The notes under the pieces were generated by a model. That model was not told the DNA's origin, did not search any database, and worked only from the letters and a program-made list of their open reading frames with translations. Below, in pieces: positions 60,298-64,000 of a DNA stretch of 64,000 nt. A program made the position numbers and the translations under genes. The DNA lies in contig CM066737.1 of NCBI GenBank assembly GCA_033961575.1, positions 83,944,271 to 84,008,270 of the forward strand, read 5' to 3'. Numbering within the stretch: the stretch's first letter is position 1; every line of letters starts with the position of its first letter. This stretch comes from Aselliscus stoliczkanus (Eukaryota > Chordata > Mammalia > Chiroptera > Hipposideridae).

Positions 60298-61311
60298 TTA
60301 AAGAAGCCCTTTTAACATTTCCTGCAAAGCTGGCTTGGTGGTAATGAATTCCCTTAACTTATTCTTTTCTGCAAAGCTCCTTATCTCACCTTCGATTTTA
60401 TTTTTTTTGTTTTGTTTTGTTTTGTTTTTGAGGGCAGTGTCACTGGCCCTCATACGTGGGACCTGAACCGGGGTCGCTGGCTTCCCAAGCCAGCGCTTAA
60501 CCACCACGCCACTCAGCCGGCCCTCGCCTTCGATTTTAAATGATAACCTTGCTGGATACAGCAATCTCGGTTGTAGGCCTTTATTTTTCATCACTTTGAA
60601 AACCTCCTGCCACTCCCTTCTGGCCTTCAAAGTTTCTGTAGAAAAGTCAGCTGATAATCTTATGGGGGTACCCTTGTAAGTAACTTGCTGCCTTTCCCTT
60701 GCTGCTTTAAGGATTCTGTCTTTGTCCTTAACCCTTGCCATTTTCACTATAATGTGTCTTGGTGTGGGCCTGTTTGGGATCACCCTGGTTGGAACTCTCT
60801 GCACTTCCTGGGCTTGTATTTCAATGTCCTTTGCCAGGTTAGGGAAGTTTTCAGACATTATTACTTCAAATATGTTCTCAATCCCTTGCTCCTTCTCTTC
60901 TCCTTCTAGTAATCCGAAGATCCGGAGGTTATTGAGTTTGATGTTATCCCCCAGCTCTCTTAAACTATTTTTAATGTTTTTCATTCTTTTTTCCTTTTGT
61001 TGTTCTGCCTGGGGGATCTCTGCTATCTTGTCTTTTAAGTCACTGATTCGATTTTCTGCTTCGTCCAATCTGCTATTCATTCCATCGAATTTGTTATTTA
61101 ACTCAGTAATTGCATTCTTAAGTTCTAGCTGGTTGCTTTTCATGATTTCTCTATCCTTCTTTATATTTTCATTAATTTCCTTGAACATTCTAATAATCAG
61201 TGTTCTGAACTCTGTCTCCGATAGGTTGTTTACCTCTATTTCCTCTAGTTCCACTGATTCAGGAGGTTTCTTCTGTTCTTTTATTTGGATTGTATTTCTT
61301 TGTCTCCCCAT
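60298..61311 (-). CDS. L1 ORF1 protein with a SINE-encoded 46-residue insert
   Basis: ORF1p is the trimeric RNA-binding chaperone of L1. The 337-codon frame has an N-terminal region, a coiled coil at about residues 40-115 (heptad-like MFKEINENIKKDREIMKSNQ and LDEAENRISDLKDKI), an RRM-like domain from about 129 (LRIFGLLEGEEKEQGIENIF; REWQEVFKVMKNKGL later) and a C-terminal domain (PRHIIVKMARVKDKDRIL; YPARLSFKIEGE). The insert begins after KIEGE at about residue 262 and encodes GRLSGVVVKRWLGKPATPVQ and more, before KIEGEIRSF resumes. It is the translated SINE at 60,401-60,523 plus a 15-bp duplication, 138 bp in all. The frame is open to the end, LKGLL. Insertion inside the C-terminal domain probably harms folding. 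Confidence 0.93.
   Translation of the reverse strand: MGRQRNTIQIKEQKKPPESVELEEIEVNNLSETEFRTLIIRMFKEINENIKKDREIMKSNQLELKNAITELNNKFDGMNSRLDEAENRISDLKDKIAEIPQAEQQKEKRMKNIKNSLRELGDNIKLNNLRIFGLLEGEEKEQGIENIFEVIMSENFPNLAKDIEIQAQEVQRVPTRVIPNRPTPRHIIVKMARVKDKDRILKAARERQQVTYKGTPIRLSADFSTETLKARREWQEVFKVMKNKGLQPRLLYPARLSFKIEGEGRLSGVVVKRWLGKPATPVQVPRMRASDTALKNKTKQNKKNKIEGEIRSFAEKNKLREFITTKPALQEMLKGLL
60401..60523 (-). mobile_element. short SINE inserted in frame in L1 ORF1
   Basis: On the minus strand it starts gggccggctgagtggcgtgg, then gttcaggtcccacg, and ends gacactgccctc with an A/C-rich tail of aaaac repeats. Target duplications tcaccttcgatttta (60,386-60,400) and tcgccttcgatttta (60,524-60,538) differ at one base. 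It reads in the same direction as ORF1. Confidence 0.96.
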
Positions 61312-63359
61312 TCTGGTTTACTCTTTGTGCTTGCTTTGATATAACAGATAGATCCCCTAGGTCTCTCAGTCTTTTCTGGGTAAAATTATACGGTGTGTAT
61401 CCTTTATATTTGAATTACTCAATCTCCCTATTCTCTTGTGCGTGTATATCTGAGGTGTTCCTTGTGTTGTGTGTCTTCACCTGGAGGAGTTTAGCTTTGA
61501 TTACTTTTGGCTTGTCAGTAGGTGGGATTGACTTCCAGGCTGATCAGCTGTGAGGATCAGCAGAGTCTGCAGTTAATGAGTTGCTGTGTGAGGCTTGGAC
61601 CCTTTGGCCCTTGCACCTGTAGCAACTTCCTTTTGGGTGTGACTCCTGTATGTCAAACCCAAAAATGCTCTGGTTTTATCTAAAGTTGGCCTGTGGGTAT
61701 GATGATTCTTGTGTCTCCAGTGCCAGGCTAAAATCCACCAAGCTCTCTTGAGTTTGTCCTCTGCTGTACAAATATTCCTCTGGGTCTTGTGTGAACAAAG
61801 ACGGCCACCTGATGCCTAGAGTGATCCTGGCACTGCAGGTTTGGCGTACATGAGTATTGTTGTGACGTGTGATTGGTAGTTTTCCCAAAGTCACTGCCGT
61901 TTCTGCGTTTGCCTGCCCCAAGGCAGGCTGTGTGCCCTACAGGCTCGATGAGTGTCTTTGGGCACCCTTTGCATTGAAAGACCAATGCGGAGAATGAAAG
62001 ATCTTTTCACTGCCAAAAGCCCTCTGCTAAGAGTCTGTTAATTAGTGCCTTAGCAGCTGAACCTGCCCTGCCTCCCAAGCCTTGCAGGAAAGGTGGAGGA
62101 GGGGGAGATATCTCACTCTGTAGCCTCTTCTGGGGCAGAAATTCTCAACCCCCTACGGGTAAGGAACGCCTTTGTAGTCTGCCCCTACTGCCCCATTTCA
62201 GGGTCAGTTTAAGACTCTGGAGTTGCAGGGGCCAGGGTTTCTCAGGGAGGTTGGGGGTGGGTTTTATTTTCTGTTGTTTTTGTTTTTCTTTGAGTTTTTT
62301 TTTTGCTTTCTGTCGAAGAGAGGAGGAAAAACAAACAAACGAGCAAAACAAACAAACAAACAAAATAATGCAACAACAAAAAAAAAACCCACAGACCCAA
62401 CACTGTTTTGAGCTAAGGCCTTTGCCTCATAGGCTCTGGAGGAGTTCCTGCTTCTCTCCCACAAAGACTGCTGGGGTTTAGGGGGCTGCACGCACCCTGC
62501 AGTGGCTCAAATCTCTGGTCTGTTTCCCGGGGACCTGTGTCTCTGCTTGGGCTCGCTGCGTCTTCCCCTATGGAGTATTCTTTCTTCCCCTGTTCGTCTG
62601 GTTTCACGCTTCTGCCTCGGAGCCTGTGCGCGCCGCGGTATTCCTGCTGCTCTCCCGGAGGGACTGCCAGGGTTTAGTAGACTGCACGCACCCTGCCGTG
62701 CCTCAGATACCCGCTCCGTCTCTCAGGGACCTGCGGGACCTGCGTCTCCATCCGGTGCTCTGTGTCTCCCCCTCCCCGCGAGTACTCTTTCTTCCCTTGC
62801 TTGCCTGGTTTCAGGCTTCTGCCTCAGCGTCTGTGCGCTGAGGTGCTCTTGCTGCTCTCCGCGGGACCTGGTGGGCACAGAGACTGATCCCTGAACCGGG
62901 ACGGTGCAGGGATTGATCTTGCCCTGTCGCTGCAGAGCTCTGCACCCTGCTTTCTGGGGACCTGGGGAACTGTGGGTGCGGCTGCTCGTCTCCTCTCTCT
63001 CCTCCCCCTCTCGCCCAGCCTGAGGCTTCTTCCTCAGCCTGCAGATCGTTGAGCTCTTGCTGTATTCTAGGCGGGCCATGGGGCGCAGGGAGCGAGCAAT
63101 GGGAACACTCACCATCTGTTCTCTGGAGTTTGGTCCCTCTGCAGCCGCGGGTGCGGGCTGCACCTCGCGGGTATTGCCCGCTTTCTTCCCCACTAGTCCG
63201 GCCTGCCCACCTTCCAGCAACTGTTGTTGAGTGAGAGTCTTAGTTGCTCTGTGTGATGAGTAGACTTCCCTTTGAAGAGTTACAGAAGTTCAAATTGTTG
63301 ATATTTCCAGAGAAAAACTCAGGGAGCTCTCCTCACAGCAGCCATCTTTGCAGTCTCCT
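61312..63359 (-). promoter_or_regulatory. L1 5' UTR (promoter region) with tandem monomers
   Basis: About 2.05 kb between the left target duplication and the ORF1 start. The distal half (62,430-63,359) is GC- and CpG-rich; the proximal part is T-rich on the plus strand. Two tandem units of about 196-204 bp and a partial third lie at 62,443-62,870. By analogy with mammalian L1s this holds the internal RNA polymerase II promoter; no binding site is claimed. Open frames of 60-165 codons in it are GC-driven and match no protein I know. Confidence 0.85.
62443..62870 (-). repeat. tandem 200-bp monomers in the L1 5' UTR
   Basis: The plus-strand blocks cctgcttctctccc (62,447), cctgctgctctccc (62,643) and cttgctgctctcc (62,847) start successive units at 196- and 204-bp spacing. 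Between them recur actgctggggtttag / actgccagggtttag, gactgcacgcaccctgc, cagggacctg and ggtttcacgcttctgcctcg / ggtttcaggcttctgcctca. So there are two full copies plus part of a third. Confidence 0.88.
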
Positions 63360-63375
63360 GAACTATTGCTGTCTT
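63360..63375. repeat. target-site duplication, L1 5' side
   Basis: gaactattgctgtctt, identical to 55,903-55,918. Confidence 0.95.
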
Positions 63376-63679
63376 AAGCCACTGAGATTAGGGGGCTTTT
63401 CTGTTCGGAAGCACAATCTAAATTATCCTGACTAATTCAATCCCATTCCATGCCCAAGCAATGTATTAATGGAACTAGCATTCAAGATAACAGAGGTTGC
63501 AACTCATAACAGGGTCCTGATCTGTGGCTAGGGCAGGTGCCAGCTGTGGTGAGTCTCAGGGGCAAGCTACATCAGGGATGCCTCTGCAGGCTGGTTGAAG
63601 TTTTAGCTGGAGTTTGCTCAGGTCATGGGGCATCCCAAGGGAAAGTCAAACCTGGACTGCCTTGGCAGTCCTTAAACAA

Positions 63680-63905
63680 CACATTACATCAGATAGATTT
63701 AATAGATATTTTGAGGACATTCCAGCTAAAATCAGCAGAAAATACATTTTTTCATGGATAGAAAATGTAAAATTTTCCTGGATATACCACATGTTAGGCC
63801 AGAAAACAAGTCTCAATAAATTTAAGAAGACTAAAATCATATCAAGTACCTTTTCTGCATACAACAGTATAAATCTAATTGTTACAACAGCAATAAAATC
63901 TAATA
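63680..63905 (+). mobile_element. L1 endonuclease-region fragment, sense
   Basis: taatagatattttgaggaca, atgttaggccagaaaacaag, tctcaataaatttaagaaga and atcatatcaagtaccttttc follow the L1 endonuclease segment seen at 25,260-25,395 and 30,560-30,720. It is 5'- and 3'-truncated. The 300 bases before it (63,376-63,680) are unassigned. Confidence 0.75.
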
Positions 63906-64000
63906 CAGCTATCTACAGGCTAGATATGGCTTACTGTTAGGGAATTTCACATAAAATCTTATTTTTACATTCTTGAAAACCCATATCTGTGAACATTGGT

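Larger units (their letters stand above)
55919..63359 (-). mobile_element. complete, near-intact L1 retrotransposon
   Basis: A 7.4-kb element lies between perfect 16-bp duplications. On its own strand the order is 5' UTR (63,359-61,312, starting aggagactgcaaagatggct), ORF1 (61,311-60,298), a 48-bp spacer, ORF2 (60,249-56,427), 3' UTR (56,426-55,950) and an A-rich tail (55,919-55,949 region). The 3' UTR ends with gttgtacacctgaaactaat, as in the other young copies here. The size exceeds the 6-7 kb usual for mammalian L1 in part because a SINE with its duplication (138 bp) lies in ORF1 and the 5' UTR is about 2 kb. ORF2 has one frameshift and one stop, so this copy is not autonomous as it stands. 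Confidence 0.96.

Noticed and set aside
60722..61339. Plus-strand open frame of 205 codons, and 23,958-24,611 minus-strand frame of 217 codons
   Set aside because: Both lie opposite L1 ORF1 and have serine/leucine/phenylalanine-rich composition expected from the complement of a coiled-coil gene. They are shadows.
62502..63220. Open frames of 130 and 165 codons in the L1 5' UTR
   Set aside because: They overlap each other on opposite strands in a GC-rich tandem-repeat region and show no known domain.

Overview
This window looks like mammalian chromosomal DNA, most likely from a bat. It is AT-rich, shows no convincing intact host gene, and is built largely of nested retrotransposons. Three things point to a bat. 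There are at least sixteen copies of tRNA-derived SINEs with a ggccggccgagtggcgcgg head. The long versions end in repeated ccccaattcccc and aataaaatcttt tracts, as I recall for the Rhin-1 type SINEs of rhinolophoid bats. There are also mariner-type DNA transposons inserted into young L1 copies. The assignment to Yinpterochiroptera (horseshoe, false-vampire and related bats) is inference from repeat style, not from a database match.

Layout. 1-3,480: an MST/MaLR-like LTR with some internal sequence, then antisense L1/HAL1-like sequence and a SINE. 3,480-6,680: mostly unassigned DNA with a Tc1/mariner remnant, a hAT-like remnant and a MIR. 6,690-9,915: two internally deleted L1 pieces, broken by a long SINE and a solo LTR of about 1.1 kb. 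9,916-20,800: unassigned DNA with MIR, L1, L2, hAT, MaLR and SINE remnants. 20,830-33,752: a nested stack in which an old L1 is split by a younger sense L1 and followed by another long sense L1 that carries a deleted mariner and an 81-bp palindromic MITE. 33,753-37,370: mostly unassigned, with a possible host terminal exon on the minus strand (about 34,815-35,128) and a minisatellite. 37,375-50,632: antisense and sense L1s with several SINEs, two short young L1 tails and a processed pseudogene. 50,640-55,900: unassigned DNA with MIR, L2 and SINE copies. 55,919-63,359: a complete antisense L1 flanked by a perfect 16-bp target duplication. 63,376-64,000: flank with a short L1 fragment.

The most informative object is the complete L1 on the minus strand. 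It has a promoter-side 5' UTR with a tandem repeat of about 200 bp, ORF1, a 48-bp spacer, ORF2 (endonuclease, reverse transcriptase and Cys-rich tail) and an A-rich tail. ORF2 carries only two visible lesions, a frameshift in a T7 run and one in-frame TGA. ORF1 contains a later SINE insertion that, with its target duplication, adds exactly 46 codons without breaking the frame. The elements together give a relative history: old L1/HAL1, MIR, L2, MaLR and hAT; then sense L1s; then mariner and MITE copies and SINEs inserted into those L1s.
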